The notes beneath the pieces were generated by a model. It ran no database searches, was not told where the DNA came from, and worked only from the letters and a program-made list of their open reading frames with translations. A DNA stretch of 7,760 nucleotides from Burkholderiaceae bacterium (lineage in GTDB: Bacteria > Pseudomonadota > Gammaproteobacteria > Burkholderiales > Burkholderiaceae): the NCBI GenBank assembly GCA_017998575.1, contig JAGOCV010000190.1:1-7760 (forward strand). Direction: 5' to 3'. Below, piece by piece: positions 7,393 through 7,760 of the stretch (position 1 is its first letter; each line of letters opens with the position of its first letter). The translations under genes and the position numbers were made by a program.

Positions 7393-7760
7393 ATGGCCAA
7401 CACGCAGCAAATGGCGAACGCGATCCGCGCGCTCGCAATGGACGCCGTCCAACAAGCCAATTCCGGCCATCCCGGCGCCCCCATGGGCATGGCCGACATG
7501 GCGGTCGCCCTGTGGGGCCGCCACCTCAAGCACAACCCGGCCAACCCGCACTGGGCCGACCGTGACCGCTTCGTGCTCTCCAACGGCCACGGCTCCATGC
7601 TGATCTATTCGGTGCTGCACCTCACGGGCTACGCACTGCCGATCGAGGAACTGAAGAACTTCCGCCAGCTGCACAGCAAGACGGCCGGCCACCCCGGAGT
7701 GGGTATCACCCCGGGTGTGGAAACCACCACCGGCCCGCTGGGCCAGGGCATCACCAACGC
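7393..7760 (+). CDS. tkt: Transketolase, N-terminal part (3' truncated by window edge)
   Basis: Thiamine-diphosphate enzyme of the pentose phosphate pathway (and Calvin cycle where present) that moves two-carbon units between sugar phosphates in the cytoplasm. 122 codons are visible of a family normally near 660-680 residues. The N terminus reads [20 protein letters not shown], followed by [10 protein letters not shown] with His26, [28 protein letters not shown] and the GPLGQG loop, all diagnostic of the ThDP-binding domain. ATG 7393 is chosen because it gives this standard N terminus; the Shine-Dalgarno match is poor (GAAAG). It is divergent from speD with a 111-base gap. Confidence 0.97.
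   Translation, partial: MANTQQMANAIRALAMDAVQQANSGHPGAPMGMADMAVALWGRHLKHNPANPHWADRDRFVLSNGHGSMLIYSVLHLTGYALPIEELKNFRQLHSKTAGHPGVGITPGVETTTGPLGQGITN

Noticed and set aside
7282..7692. N-terminal extension of speD up to 7692
   Set aside because: It runs antisense through tkt and would more than double the normal 120-130 residue size. The family-like N terminus begins at 7281.

Overview
The window is GC-rich DNA (roughly 70% by eye) with closely packed genes, typical of a betaproteobacterium of the order Burkholderiales. Protein styles (transketolase N terminus, a MurU-PepP pair, a membrane-type SpeE followed by a flavoprotein) fit the Comamonadaceae (Acidovorax/Paracidovorax-like). One promoter matches the PIP-box promoters used by HrpX/HrpB-type regulators of type III secretion, which points to a plant-associated member. 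The species assignment is inference.

Left part, plus strand (1-4009). The window opens inside a polyamine aminopropyltransferase (speE-like, 5' end missing). Its stop codon overlaps by 4 bases (ATGA) the start of a predicted Tat-exported, lipid-anchored FAD amine-oxidase-like protein, so the two are translationally coupled. A 108-base gap follows. It carries four half-sites resembling Pho boxes in exact 11-base register, in front of a secreted phytase-like (esterase-like) protein. A strong bidirectional terminator (4027-4053) closes this part.

Middle, minus strand (4073-6758, read right to left). A small protein of unknown family (6252-6758) is followed after 8 bases by a MurU-like sugar-1-phosphate nucleotidyltransferase. 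That gene overlaps by ATGA with the Xaa-Pro aminopeptidase gene pepP. The small protein has a Ser/Pro-rich N terminus with no acidic residue until position 29. Upstream of it lies an exact TTCGC-N15-TTCGC box, then 30 bases, then TACCGT, the full grammar of a PIP-box promoter. I read it as a candidate type III effector gene placed directly ahead of a cell-wall recycling pair. A short hairpin presenting GGA in its loop sits where that transcript should begin and resembles a CsrA/RsmA site.

Right part. speD (S-adenosylmethionine decarboxylase, minus strand, all key catalytic residues present) is divergent from tkt (transketolase, plus strand, 3' end outside the window). SpeD supplies decarboxylated AdoMet, the aminopropyl donor used by the SpeE-type enzyme at the other end of the window, so the two flank the segment functionally.

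The most notable items are the PIP-box-driven candidate effector, the Pho-box array before the phytase-like gene, and the coupling of an aminopropyltransferase to an exported amine-oxidase-like flavoprotein.
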